From Acidobacteriota bacterium (GTDB lineage Bacteria; Acidobacteriota; Blastocatellia; Pyrinomonadales; Pyrinomonadaceae), in assembly GCA_023436495.1 (NCBI GenBank), contig JAEZIT010000026.1, positions 1-45,453 of the forward strand: 45,453 bases of DNA, given 5' to 3'. A model generated the notes under the pieces. That model searched no databases, was not told where the DNA came from, and saw only the letters and a program-made list of their open reading frames with translations. Positions 1-8,398 of this stretch are shown in pieces; the stretch's first letter is position 1; every line of letters starts with the position of its first letter. A program made the position numbers and the translations under genes.

Positions 1-765
1 AATCACGAACAGCAGCATCAGGAATTATTGCTGACCGACCTGAAATTCACCCTCGGACAAAATCCCCTGTTTCCCGCGTATCGCGAAGGTTATTTTCCCG
101 AAGAGGACAAGGGCGAAAACATCCTCGGAGACATCAATATCGAGGCCGGCATCCATCATATCGGTCATGACGGCGACGGCTTCTGTTTCGACAACGAACG
201 GGACCGCCACCTCGTCCATCTCCCGGATTTCACCATTCAGCGTAATCTCGTTACTAACGTCGCATTCCTAAAATTCATCGCCGACGGCGGTTATAGCGAC
301 CATCGCCTTTGGCATTCCGAAGGCTGGGATTGGGTGCAGCAGAATGAAATCCGATCGCCGATGCACTGGCACAACCTCGACGGCGAATGGCATTGCTTTA
401 CGCTCGGCGGACTGCGAAGGCTAGACCCTAACGCACCCGTTTGCCATATCTCGTATTACGAAGCCGCCGCCTTCGCGGAATGGCGGGAGATGCGGCTTCC
501 GACCGAATTCGAATGGGAAGCCGCCAGCCGTCATTTAGATTACGGCCTGCGCTGGGAATGGACCAACAGCGCGTATCTGCCGTATCCCGGGTTCAAAAAA
601 GCCGCGGGCGCCGTTGGCGAGTATAACGGTAAATTTATGATCAATCAGATGGTCTTGCGCGGGGCCTCGATCGCGACGCCGCCTGGCCACAGCCGCCGTA
701 CGTATCGCAATTTCTTTCATCCGCACCTGCGGTGGCAATTCACGGGCCTTCGGCTTGCAAAATAG
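1..765 (+). CDS. egtB: Ergothioneine biosynthesis protein EgtB, C-terminal part (5' end outside window)
   Basis: EgtB is the non-haem iron sulfoxide synthase that joins a sulfur donor (gamma-Glu-Cys or Cys) to N-alpha-trimethylhistidine in ergothioneine synthesis. The reading frame is open from base 1 and the first visible residues are NHEQQHQELLLTDLK. This is the family's iron-binding HxxxH signature at the end of the DinB-like domain, so roughly the first 130-150 residues lie upstream. The rest is the formylglycine-generating-enzyme/C-type-lectin-like domain, with LPTEFEWEAAS and the typical end RTYRNFFHPHLRWQFTG. The stop (763-765) lies 5 nt before egtD, so the two form an operon. A generic SUMF1-domain protein is possible but the HEQQHQE motif plus the egtD neighbour make EgtB very likely. 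Confidence 0.93.
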   Translation, partial: NHEQQHQELLLTDLKFTLGQNPLFPAYREGYFPEEDKGENILGDINIEAGIHHIGHDGDGFCFDNERDRHLVHLPDFTIQRNLVTNVAFLKFIADGGYSDHRLWHSEGWDWVQQNEIRSPMHWHNLDGEWHCFTLGGLRRLDPNAPVCHISYYEAAAFAEWREMRLPTEFEWEAASRHLDYGLRWEWTNSAYLPYPGFKKAAGAVGEYNGKFMINQMVLRGASIATPPGHSRRTYRNFFHPHLRWQFTGLRLAK

Positions 766-770
766 GATCT

Positions 771-1739
771 ATGCAGAGTTCCGGCTCACCAAAACCGACG
801 ACGTTCGCTGATGACGTCCTGAACGGCCTATCATCGACGCCAAAATCGCTTTCGTCGAAGTATTTCTACGACGACGAAGGTTCGCGCCTTTTTCAGGAGA
901 TAATGAAGCTGCCCGAATACTATCTTACGCGTTCGGAGCTAGAGATATTTTCAGATCAGGCGGACGACATCCTGGCATCGTTTGCCGACGGCACCGATGG
1001 TTTCGACCTCATCGAGCTCGGCGCCGGGGACGGCACCAAAACTGCCGTTCTTATCGAACATTTCCTTAATGCCGATGCAAGCCTTTCATATTCGCCGATC
1101 GATATTTCGACGGAAGCGCTCGACAGTCTGGCAACGAGTTTCAGAGAGCGATTCCCGACGCTCGATTTCAGGCCTCGGCACGGCGATTATTTCAGCATTC
1201 TGGGATCGCTCCGGTCGGCGTCTTCGCGGCGGAAGATCATACTTTTCCTCGGATCGAATATAGGAAATTTCAATCGAGAAGAATCCGTCGATTTCTTCCG
1301 CAGTATCCGCGCCGTAATGAACGACAATGATCTCCTCTTTATCGGTTTCGATCTGCAAAAGGATCCGCACGTTATCGTTAAGGCTTACGACGACGCGCAA
1401 GGCGTCACGGCGGCTTTCAATCTCAATCTTCTCGAACGTATCAACCGCGAACTCGGCGGCAACTTCGATGTCGGCAAGTTCTCTCATTACGCGCTCTACC
1501 GCCCGAACGAATGCGCGGCGCGCTCGTTTCTGATCAGCCGCGAAAAGCAATCCGTTTTCATCTCGGCGATCGGCCGCAGCTTCGATTTCGAGCAGTGGGA
1601 ACCGGTATTTATGGAGATCTCGCAGAAATACTCCTTGAAGATGATCGACAACCTCGCCGCTGACAGCGGTTTCGTCGTGGAAAAGAACTTCTTTGACACG
1701 AAACGCTTCTATGCCGATTCGCTCTGGCGGCCGATATGA
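771..1739 (+). CDS. egtD: L-histidine N(alpha)-methyltransferase EgtD
   Basis: EgtD is the SAM-dependent enzyme that trimethylates the alpha-amino group of histidine to hercynine, the first step of ergothioneine synthesis in the cytoplasm. The 322-residue product has the usual family length. Near the N-terminus it has the family signature SSKYFYDDEGSRLF followed by LPEYYLTRSE, then the SAM-binding motif ELGAGDGTKT, and later FLGSNIGNF. The ATG at 771 is preferred over an in-frame upstream start at 732 because the latter lies inside egtB and adds residues not typical of the family. The last four bases (ATGA, 1736-1739) overlap the birA start, which suggests translational coupling. Confidence 0.95.
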   Translation: MQSSGSPKPTTFADDVLNGLSSTPKSLSSKYFYDDEGSRLFQEIMKLPEYYLTRSELEIFSDQADDILASFADGTDGFDLIELGAGDGTKTAVLIEHFLNADASLSYSPIDISTEALDSLATSFRERFPTLDFRPRHGDYFSILGSLRSASSRRKIILFLGSNIGNFNREESVDFFRSIRAVMNDNDLLFIGFDLQKDPHVIVKAYDDAQGVTAAFNLNLLERINRELGGNFDVGKFSHYALYRPNECAARSFLISREKQSVFISAIGRSFDFEQWEPVFMEISQKYSLKMIDNLAADSGFVVEKNFFDTKRFYADSLWRPI

Positions 1740-2488
1740 AATTCACCGTCCTGTATTTCGATACCCTCGATTCCACAAACACCGAAGCCCTCAATCAAGC
1801 ACGCGGCGGCGCGCCCGAAGGGCTATGCATCGTTGCGGCCGAACAGACGGCGGGTCGCGGCAGGCACGGCCGGAACTGGGTTTCCGCTAAAGGGTCGGGC
1901 CTCTATGTCAGCTATGTCCTTCGGCCAAAACTGCCGCCGCGGTTCATGACGTTGATCACATTGATGGCAGGCGTCGCAGTTTCGAAAACGCTCGAAGACA
2001 TCGGCATCGCCAACGATATCAAATGGGTCAACGATATACTTGTAAACGAAAAGAAGATCTGCGGAATACTATCGGAAGCAGCCGAAACCCCTATGGGACA
2101 AGCGGTTATCGTCGGGATCGGGGTCAATCTGAAATCTGTCAACTTTCCGCCCGGCCTCGCAGATTCGGCGACGTCTATCGAAGCCGAAGCGCCGTCAATA
2201 CTCGGCCTTGCCGAAATTCTGGAGCAGCTCTCACATAACCTCGGTCATTTCTATCATCTACTGCAATCCGACGACGGCGGTAACGCTATAATTGACGAAT
2301 GGCGCCGCCGATCCACTTATTTTTCAGGCAAAGCCGTCCGCGCGTTCAGCGGCGGCGATGTCGTCGAAGGCACCACCGACGGCCTTAATGCCTACGGCGC
2401 CCTCCGAATTCGTAAGGCGGACGGTACTCTTTATACCGTCCATGCCGGAGATATCGAAAAACTCAGGCCTGCCGACGATTTACGTTGA
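1736..2488 (+). CDS. birA: Biotin--[acetyl-CoA-carboxylase] ligase (no repressor domain)
   Basis: This enzyme activates biotin with ATP and attaches it to the biotin carboxyl carrier protein of acetyl-CoA carboxylase. The 250-residue protein starts directly with the catalytic domain: LDSTNTEALNQ, then the biotinyl-AMP loop GRGRHGRNW, then KWVNDILVNEKKICGIL with the catalytic lysine region, and a short C-terminal SH3-like domain. The N-terminal winged-helix DNA-binding domain of E. coli BirA is absent, so this is a monofunctional ligase and probably not the bio repressor. The start overlaps the egtD stop (ATGA). The birA-coaX proximity seen here is common in bacteria. Confidence 0.93.
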   Translation: MKFTVLYFDTLDSTNTEALNQARGGAPEGLCIVAAEQTAGRGRHGRNWVSAKGSGLYVSYVLRPKLPPRFMTLITLMAGVAVSKTLEDIGIANDIKWVNDILVNEKKICGILSEAAETPMGQAVIVGIGVNLKSVNFPPGLADSATSIEAEAPSILGLAEILEQLSHNLGHFYHLLQSDDGGNAIIDEWRRRSTYFSGKAVRAFSGGDVVEGTTDGLNAYGALRIRKADGTLYTVHAGDIEKLRPADDLR

Positions 2489-2533
2489 ACTTTACCCCAT
2501 GACGGTGTAACGTGGTATTTGCCCGATGTTTTT

Positions 2534-2860
2534 ATGAGTGACGATTTTGATTTTCAGCCTGATTTCGACTTCGATGATTTCGAGGAAGACCTGCAGGAAT
2601 TCGACGAGTTCGACGATGAACTCGATAACGTATTGGTGCGCACGGCCGTGCTTCGCAAGAACAATATGGTCGCGCTTCTTTGCATCAAGTCCGCATCGGA
2701 GGGCGCCGCAATTTGCCGCGTAGATCCTCGCGAAGAAAAGCCGGCCGTCCAGATCTACGACGACCCCGAAAAGGCAAAGGAATGGTTCTCCAAAAGCCTT
2801 AGGACCAGCAAGCTGAATGGCTGGCAGGTAGTCTATGACGGCCTGCCGCTGCAGGGCTGA
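2534..2860 (+). CDS. Small acidic hypothetical protein
   Basis: I do not recognise this 108-residue protein. Its first ~40 residues are a low-complexity run of Asp, Glu and Phe (for example DDFDFQPDFDFDDFEEDL). A more ordinary alpha/beta stretch follows, with KNNMVALLCIKSASEGAAI and WFSKSLRTSKLNGWQVVYDG, which looks like a compact folded domain. There is no signal peptide or membrane segment, so it is probably cytoplasmic. The ATG at 2534 is chosen over a TTG at 2519; neither has a good ribosome binding site. It sits 45 nt after birA and 45 nt before coaX on the same strand, so co-transcription is likely. The coding call rests on an uninterrupted frame, consistent codon use and operon position. 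Confidence 0.7.
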   Translation: MSDDFDFQPDFDFDDFEEDLQEFDEFDDELDNVLVRTAVLRKNNMVALLCIKSASEGAAICRVDPREEKPAVQIYDDPEKAKEWFSKSLRTSKLNGWQVVYDGLPLQG

Positions 2861-2883
2861 TCCGTTCGGCGACCGATCTCCGT

Positions 2884-2889
2884 TAAAAT
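2884..2889 (+). promoter_or_regulatory. Possible -10 element for coaX
   Basis: TAAAAT ends 16 nt before the coaX ATG, with no Shine-Dalgarno-like sequence in between. If used, the mRNA leader would be about 9-10 nt. No clear -35 box was found. Confidence 0.3.
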
Positions 2890-2905
2890 TCAAACCGCTT
2901 CGACA

Positions 2906-3655
2906 ATGCTCCTTGCGATCGACATTGGAAACTCTTCAACCAAATTCGGAGTTTTCGACGGCGATACGCTCGTATCTAAATTTTCCATCCATACCGGCAG
3001 CGCCGACGATGCCGAAAATATCGCTGATGCCATCGGCAATTCGCTCGATCTTTCGATAACGTCAGCTATCTTATGCTCGGTCGTGCCGAATGCCGATCAG
3101 GCGGTTCAGAAATACGTGGAATCGCGGTTCGGGATCGTAACGGCAGTCGTGGACAATTCCTGGGATCTCAGCTTAAAGATAAACTATCAGCCGCTGAGCG
3201 CCGCCGGAACCGACAGACTGGTCGCGGCTTTCTCCGCCGCTGACAAATACGGCGCGCCCGTGATCGTATGCAGCCTCGGTACCGCGTTCACGATCGACGC
3301 GGTGAACGATGATCGTGAATATCTCGGAGGTATCATCGCACCGGGCGTGCGGACGATGGCAGAGTCCCTGCATCTGATGACCGCAAAACTTCCTGTTGTC
3401 GAGATCGAAAAGCCCGCAAATATATTCGGAAACACGACCGTTGATTCGATCCGTTCCGGAGTCTATTTCGGCTCAGTCGCGCTCATCGAAGGTATCGTCG
3501 CGAGAATGAAAGGCACACTTGGAATGCATGCAAAGACGGTAGCAACCGGCGGATACGCATCTATGCTCGCCGGTGCAACAACGGCCATCGATGCCGTCGA
3601 TGACATCCTTATCCTCGACGGCCTCAGACGGCTGTCGGAACGATCGAGGCGATAG
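2906..3655 (+). CDS. coaX: Type III pantothenate kinase
   Basis: CoaX phosphorylates pantothenate, the first step of coenzyme A synthesis; type III enzymes need a monovalent cation and resist CoA feedback. The 249 residues match the family length. The ASKHA-fold phosphate-1 motif DIGNSSTKFGVFDGD is at residues 5-19. Later come SAAGTDRLVAAFSAADKY, the phosphate-2 region CSLGTAFTIDAV and GGIIAPGVRTMAESLH. No membrane segment is present. The gene lies downstream of birA and the small acidic protein. The next gene (amidase) is on the other strand and ends 7 bp after the coaX stop, so the two are convergent. Confidence 0.95.
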   Translation: MLLAIDIGNSSTKFGVFDGDTLVSKFSIHTGSADDAENIADAIGNSLDLSITSAILCSVVPNADQAVQKYVESRFGIVTAVVDNSWDLSLKINYQPLSAAGTDRLVAAFSAADKYGAPVIVCSLGTAFTIDAVNDDREYLGGIIAPGVRTMAESLHLMTAKLPVVEIEKPANIFGNTTVDSIRSGVYFGSVALIEGIVARMKGTLGMHAKTVATGGYASMLAGATTAIDAVDDILILDGLRRLSERSRR

Positions 3656-3661
3656 AGGCCA

Positions 3662-5260
3662 TCAAGCCGCTGTCGGCAGAAATTTCGGAACGCGGCGAGC
3701 TTTTGTGGCCTGTTCGAAAGCGTACGCAACGCGTAAAAGCTGCGGTTCCGTATATGCCCGGCCAAAGAATGACACGCCGATCGGCAATTCCTTCTCAGAT
3801 CCGGCAGGAACCGTAATGCTAGGATATCCGGCCACAGCGGCTATCGATGAACTGGAGACATAATTGCTGCCGCAGTCGCCATTCACGAGATCGATCATCC
3901 ACGTCGGCGCATTTGTCGGTGCGACGATCGCGTCCAACTTGTTCTCAACGACAACAGCATCGATCCCCTGCGTTTGCGACAATAGCCGGCATTTCTTCAA
4001 TGCCGTCTGGTATTGACTTGATGACAGCAAGCCTTTCTTTGCGGCCTGCTCGAAAATTTCCTGTTTGAAATACGGCATCTCGCGTTCGGCGTTGTCCTCG
4101 TTAAATTTGATCAGGTCGTTCAGCGTCCTGTATTTTCCGCCTCGCTCCGCCAGATATTTTTCCAGGCCCGCCTTGAATTCGTAAAGCAGCACCTGAAACT
4201 CCGCATCGCCGAATTTCTTCAGCGTCGGGAATTTTACATCGACGAGGACCGCTCCCGCGTCCTTCATCGCCGCAAGGGCCTTGTCCGCGATCGCGTCGAC
4301 CTCCGGCCGCTTACCCCAAAAATCACGGGCAACACCGATCCTCGCTCCCTTCAAACCGTCGGCTGTCAGGAACTGTTCATAATCGGCTTCTATTTTGCCC
4401 CGATTTGTGGCCGTTGCACTGTCGTGCTTATCCGCGGCGGTCAAAACCGACAGCAGTGCGGCGGCGTCCGCGACCGTCCGGGACATCGGGCCTGCCGTGT
4501 CCTGCGTGTGCGATATGGGTATGATGCCGCTGCGGGAAATGAGCCCGACGGTCGGTTTCAGGCCTACTATCCCGCAGATCGACGACGGGCAAACGATCGA
4601 ACCGTCGGTTTCCGTACCGATGCCGACCGCCGCCAGGTTCGCCGCGATCGCCGCTCCTGTGCCGGACGATGACCCGCACGGATTTCTATCCAGAATATAA
4701 GGATTTCGCGTCTGTCCGCCGCGGCCTGACCAGCCGCTGGATGAATTGGACGAGCGGAAATTTGCCCATTCGCTCAAATTTGATTTTGCAATGATCACCG
4801 CACCGGCGTTGCGGAGCTGCTCAACAATGAACGCGTCGCGTTTCGGCGCCGGCGCGTCCATCAACGCTAGGCTTCCCGCCGTCGTCTTCATGCGGTCCGC
4901 GGTATCGATGTTTTCCTTGATCACTACCGGAATGCCGTGCATTCGTCCGCGTATTTTTCCTTGTTTTCGTTCGTCGTCGAGTTTCTCGGCTATTTCAACC
5001 GCGTCGGGATTTATCTCTACGATCGAGTTTATTTTCTTGTCCACCGCATCGATTCGCTCAAGATAATCCTTGACCAACTTCGCCGACGATATCGAACCAT
5101 TCTCCATCGCGGTGCGCAACGCAGCGACCGTCGCTTCTTCTATCTCAAGTGATGCGCCGTTTGCGGCTGTGTCTGCCTTTATTCTTCCCTTTGCCATTAA
5201 TATACCCGTCCCCGCCGCGGCCGACGTCAGAATGAACGCCCGCCGATCCATCGATGTCAT
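3662..5260 (-). CDS. Amidase-signature family hydrolase with Tat-like signal
   Basis: The 532-residue protein belongs to the amidase signature family (Ser-cisSer-Lys triad), which hydrolyses amide bonds; the substrate cannot be told from sequence. The N-terminus MDRRAFILTSAAAGTGILM is a twin-arginine-type signal, which suggests export. The catalytic Lys lies in GIPVVIKENIDTADRMKT, and the two serines lie in GSSSGTGAAIAANLAAVG and GTETDGSIVCPSS. The C-terminal PITVPAGSEKELPIGVSFFG stretch is also typical. The ATG at 5260 is chosen because GAGAGGGA lies about 6 nt upstream on the minus strand. It follows the MBL-fold gene by 24 nt, so both are probably one operon. Confidence 0.9.
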   Translation of the reverse strand: MTSMDRRAFILTSAAAGTGILMAKGRIKADTAANGASLEIEEATVAALRTAMENGSISSAKLVKDYLERIDAVDKKINSIVEINPDAVEIAEKLDDERKQGKIRGRMHGIPVVIKENIDTADRMKTTAGSLALMDAPAPKRDAFIVEQLRNAGAVIIAKSNLSEWANFRSSNSSSGWSGRGGQTRNPYILDRNPCGSSSGTGAAIAANLAAVGIGTETDGSIVCPSSICGIVGLKPTVGLISRSGIIPISHTQDTAGPMSRTVADAAALLSVLTAADKHDSATATNRGKIEADYEQFLTADGLKGARIGVARDFWGKRPEVDAIADKALAAMKDAGAVLVDVKFPTLKKFGDAEFQVLLYEFKAGLEKYLAERGGKYRTLNDLIKFNEDNAEREMPYFKQEIFEQAAKKGLLSSSQYQTALKKCRLLSQTQGIDAVVVENKLDAIVAPTNAPTWMIDLVNGDCGSNYVSSSSIAAVAGYPSITVPAGSEKELPIGVSFFGRAYTEPQLLRVAYAFEQATKARRVPKFLPTAA

Positions 5261-5284
5261 AGATTTCCCTCTCCGCTTGGTTTT

Positions 5285-6388
5285 CTATTTACTGCAGCCG
5301 CAATCGGTGCTTTCGTAAATATCGAGTGACAATATCTTGTGCAGGATACCCAGCTCTTCGGCCTTTTGATTCAGCAGCTTCAATGGTTCGCTGGGCGGTT
5401 CGTCCGACATACTGAATCGCCCGAAATGCATCGGTATCAGCGCCGTCGCCTTCGCGTCGGTGTAAGCCTGGATCGCTTCTTCGGGCGTGTTGTGGTTCGG
5501 CTCCATGAACCATCGCGGGCTGTATCCGCCGATGCCGATGATAAAGAACTCTAACTTCGGAAACAACTCTGCAAGTTCCTTGTAATGGCTACCATAACCG
5601 CTATCGCCGCCAAAATAGATCGTGTTGTCGCTGTTCTGTATAACATAGCCGCCCCACAACCGTTTATTCATGTCGGTCAGCCCTCTCCGCGACCAGTGCC
5701 GAACGGGCATAAAAAATATCTTTACCTCGTCATCCGGGAGGTTGAACTGCTGATACCAGCCGACCGTTTGAATCGGATTCGTCGGCGTTTTCCATTCGTT
5801 AAGCAGGTCTTCCGTTCCCAATCCTGCAAGCAGCATCGCGTCCGGGAATTTCGCGGTAACCTTGCGAAGCGTAGGCTCGTCCGTGTGGTCGCGGTGATCG
5901 TGGGAAAGCAGTATGTAATCCACACGGTCGATCACGTCGATCGGCGAAGGGACATGCAGATAAGGCGTAATGAAGGACGGATCGCCAAATACCGGATCGA
6001 TCAGTATTCCCTTTCCCGAAAGCCTTATATAGAACGACGCATGCCCAAGCCAAAGAATTCCGTCGCGATCGCTCTTCCAAAACTCGTTCGGATCGGCGAT
6101 CGGCAGACGTTCGGTGTCATTCTCCTTTTCTTCGGCCTGCGGGTTGCCGTTTATTCTCCATTTGAGAAGGTCAAGGATCTTTGACTTGAACGGATATTCC
6201 AGATTCATGAACGCGCCGTTCTGATCGACGGGCGTACCTTCGAATCCGGGCTTGATCGTTTTTGCCGCCTCATTCAGCACGTGTCCCGAAACGACCGCCT
6301 CGCCGCTGTCCATCCAGAAAGCAAGCGTAAAAAGGCCGCCAACCAGCAGCAATACCACGATCCCGATGCGAACCAGCCATTTCTTCAT
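5285..6388 (-). CDS. MBL-fold metal-dependent hydrolase, NAPE-PLD-like, membrane anchored
   Basis: A 367-residue metallo-beta-lactamase-fold protein. Residues ~5-27 form one hydrophobic segment (a signal anchor), so the enzyme domain is probably outside the cytoplasmic membrane. Metal ligands are visible in order: WLGHASFYIRL leading into ILIDPVFGDPS, then SHDHRDHTDE (HxHxDH), MPVRHWSRRG, FGGDSGYG and LIPMHFGRF. The stretch MPVRHWSRRG and the overall order resemble N-acyl-phosphatidylethanolamine phospholipase D and related UlaG-like proteins, so a phospholipid- or amide-type phosphodiester substrate is possible but unproven. The product ends in a cysteine-rich tail (STDCGCSK). It is the first gene of a probable two-gene operon with the amidase. 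Confidence 0.85.
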   Translation of the reverse strand: MKKWLVRIGIVVLLLVGGLFTLAFWMDSGEAVVSGHVLNEAAKTIKPGFEGTPVDQNGAFMNLEYPFKSKILDLLKWRINGNPQAEEKENDTERLPIADPNEFWKSDRDGILWLGHASFYIRLSGKGILIDPVFGDPSFITPYLHVPSPIDVIDRVDYILLSHDHRDHTDEPTLRKVTAKFPDAMLLAGLGTEDLLNEWKTPTNPIQTVGWYQQFNLPDDEVKIFFMPVRHWSRRGLTDMNKRLWGGYVIQNSDNTIYFGGDSGYGSHYKELAELFPKLEFFIIGIGGYSPRWFMEPNHNTPEEAIQAYTDAKATALIPMHFGRFSMSDEPPSEPLKLLNQKAEELGILHKILSLDIYESTDCGCSK

Positions 6389-6465
6389 ACACCTGCAATC
6401 TTAGTTTTCACCGACGCCATTATCAAACGTGATCGCCGTCAATGCCCATAAATCCTTTCATACGT

Positions 6466-6471
6466 TATAAT
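6466..6471 (+). promoter_or_regulatory. -10 element giving a leaderless start (helicase-like gene)
   Basis: A perfect TATAAT ends 4 nt before ATG 6476 and 7 nt before the in-frame ATG 6479. With normal -10 to start-site spacing, transcription would begin at or next to the second ATG, leaving no room for a ribosome binding site. No convincing -35 box. Confidence 0.5.
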
Positions 6472-6475
6472 ACCT

Positions 6476-8344
6476 ATGATGAATGGTCGGGCTCCTGAGA
6501 TTCCTCCGCATCGGCTAGTTTCCGCGCTTCGCGGATTGAACTTGCTTCCCGCCATCGTCTTTATGCCCACCAGGCGAAAGTGCGACGAGTCCGCATCAGA
6601 GGTCGCCGCGGACCGTTCGCAGAAGACCGATCCGGACCGGCAAGCCCGTCGTCAGGCATTATTCGACACTTACGTTGTCGACAATCCCGAGATTCGAAAT
6701 CACAAACATCGCAAAATATTGGTCAATGCCGGCGTCGCATCGCACCATGCCGGACATATACCCGCGTGGAAGCTGCTGGTGGAAAAGATGATGTCTGCGG
6801 GGCTGCTCAACGCGATCTTCGCAACATCCACTGTGGCCGCCGGTGTCGACTTTCCCGCTCGTACCGTCGTTATCAGCAATGCCGACACGCGCGGCAATGA
6901 CGGCTGGCGCCCGCTATCCGTGAACGAACTCCAGCAGATGACAGGACGTGCGGGGCGCCGCGGCAAAGACAACGTCGGTTTCGTCATCCTCGCTCCGGGA
7001 CAATTTCAGAATCCACGAAAGATCGCTGAACTGTTGAAAACCAAACCCGATCCACTCGAAAGCCGGTTCCGCGCGACCTACACCAGTCTGCTTAACCTTC
7101 TCGACGCCTTCGGAGATTTTGAACATCTCCGAGAGATCGCCGAGAAAAGCTTTGCCTTCCGAGACACCAGACGAAAGGTGGAAAAAATGGAACGCGAGGC
7201 CAACGATCTCGAAGAGAATCTCAACATTGCTTTGGGGGGCAACGAATTCGGCTTCACTGTGGACGACCTTCGCGGTTTCGAACGTCTGACTGCCGCGTCC
7301 ACACGACTGAATGAAAGCCTTCCCGCCACGCGCGCCGAGCTCCGCCATAATTGGCTTCGGGACAATGTGATCGCCGGCCGGTTAGTGTCGCAGGGCCGAA
7401 GCGGTAAGCGTTTTTTCATTGTGTTGAACGTCTCCGGCGAAAAAGTATCCGCCATGCGCGACGACGGCCACGGTGCGAGCTTTCCTTTATCACGCGTGAA
7501 CCGCGTCTATGAAAAAGTTTACGGCCTTCGCGGCGACGATCTCGATGAAGCATTCATGGAAACGATCGAAGGAAGCAATCCGCCGCTCGCCGAGCCGAAG
7601 CTGAAATTCAAAGCCGCCGGGACCGACGACGCGGCGCAGCTTTTGAATTCTTCGGTCGAGCGAATATTTCCGGCAGATATTTCCGGTGAACAGAAACAGG
7701 CGGCGTATCAATTCCTATGGCAAAACCGCGAAGCGGTCGAGAGGATCGAGCGGACGAAACGCGACGTGCGTATCTTGCGTAGCGACATCTGGCTTCCGTT
7801 CGAACGCCGTGCAATGGTGCTCGATCATTTCGGCTATGTCGATTTCCCTGCTGAAAAGGTCACGCCGACCGGTAAATGGCTGGCCGACGTCCGCGTCGAC
7901 CGGCCGCTGCTCGTTGGCGAAGCATTGCGGCACGGAATATTCGAGGGCCTGGAGCACCGGCATCTTGCGGGTCTAATGGCATCGCTCGCTGCCGATTCCG
8001 AGCGAAATTACGGCGAACTGTATCTGTCCGACCCGCTCGTCGATATACTTGCCGAGTTCGAAGACATTATTTACGAAGTTTCCAAGATCGAATGGAAATT
8101 CGGCATCGAGCCCGCCGAAGAGATAAATTTCTCGGCCGCCGCGGCAGCCGAACGCTGGGCGGACGGAATGGAATGGAATGATCTCGTCGCCCGGACGAAG
8201 GCTGAGGAAGGAGATCTCGTCCGCCTGCTTTCTCGCACCGGCGAGGCTCTGCTACAAGTCGCCAATCTTCGCGACTCGAACCCCGAAGCGGCTCAGCGGG
8301 CGTTCGAAACCGCCGATATCATGCTGCGCGAACCGATCCGATGA
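6476..8344 (+). CDS. Ski2/Mtr4-like helicase protein lacking the N-terminal ATP-binding RecA domain
   Basis: The 622-residue product begins directly with the second RecA domain of a superfamily 2 Ski2-like RNA helicase. It shows LLPAIVFMPTRRKCDE (motif IV region), GVASHHAGHIPAWKLLVE, IFATSTVAAGVDFPARTVV (motif V) and QQMTGRAGRRGKDNVG (motif VI, QxxGRAGRRG). A winged-helix/ratchet region follows, then a C-terminal DSHCT-like helical domain (ERWADGMEWNDLVARTKAEE, LVRLLSRTGEALLQVANL). Walker A and DExH motifs are absent, and only 87 bp separates it from the divergent upstream gene, so the missing half is not nearby. Either a truncated gene or a half-helicase family; the intact frame favours a translated protein. 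Start may be ATG 6476 or 6479. Confidence 0.82.
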   Translation: MMNGRAPEIPPHRLVSALRGLNLLPAIVFMPTRRKCDESASEVAADRSQKTDPDRQARRQALFDTYVVDNPEIRNHKHRKILVNAGVASHHAGHIPAWKLLVEKMMSAGLLNAIFATSTVAAGVDFPARTVVISNADTRGNDGWRPLSVNELQQMTGRAGRRGKDNVGFVILAPGQFQNPRKIAELLKTKPDPLESRFRATYTSLLNLLDAFGDFEHLREIAEKSFAFRDTRRKVEKMEREANDLEENLNIALGGNEFGFTVDDLRGFERLTAASTRLNESLPATRAELRHNWLRDNVIAGRLVSQGRSGKRFFIVLNVSGEKVSAMRDDGHGASFPLSRVNRVYEKVYGLRGDDLDEAFMETIEGSNPPLAEPKLKFKAAGTDDAAQLLNSSVERIFPADISGEQKQAAYQFLWQNREAVERIERTKRDVRILRSDIWLPFERRAMVLDHFGYVDFPAEKVTPTGKWLADVRVDRPLLVGEALRHGIFEGLEHRHLAGLMASLAADSERNYGELYLSDPLVDILAEFEDIIYEVSKIEWKFGIEPAEEINFSAAAAAERWADGMEWNDLVARTKAEEGDLVRLLSRTGEALLQVANLRDSNPEAAQRAFETADIMLREPIR

Positions 8345-8380
8345 AATACCGTTGGCGTTTAGATTTTTCGGCTATTCTGT

Positions 8381-8386
8381 TAGAAT
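8381..8386 (+). promoter_or_regulatory. -10 element for ispH
   Basis: TAGAAT, preceded by CTGT, ends 12 nt before the ispH ATG (8399). A start site 6-7 nt after the hexamer would leave a leader of about 5 nt, too short for a ribosome binding site. Confidence 0.4.
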
Positions 8387-8398
8387 TGGCGTTTGATT

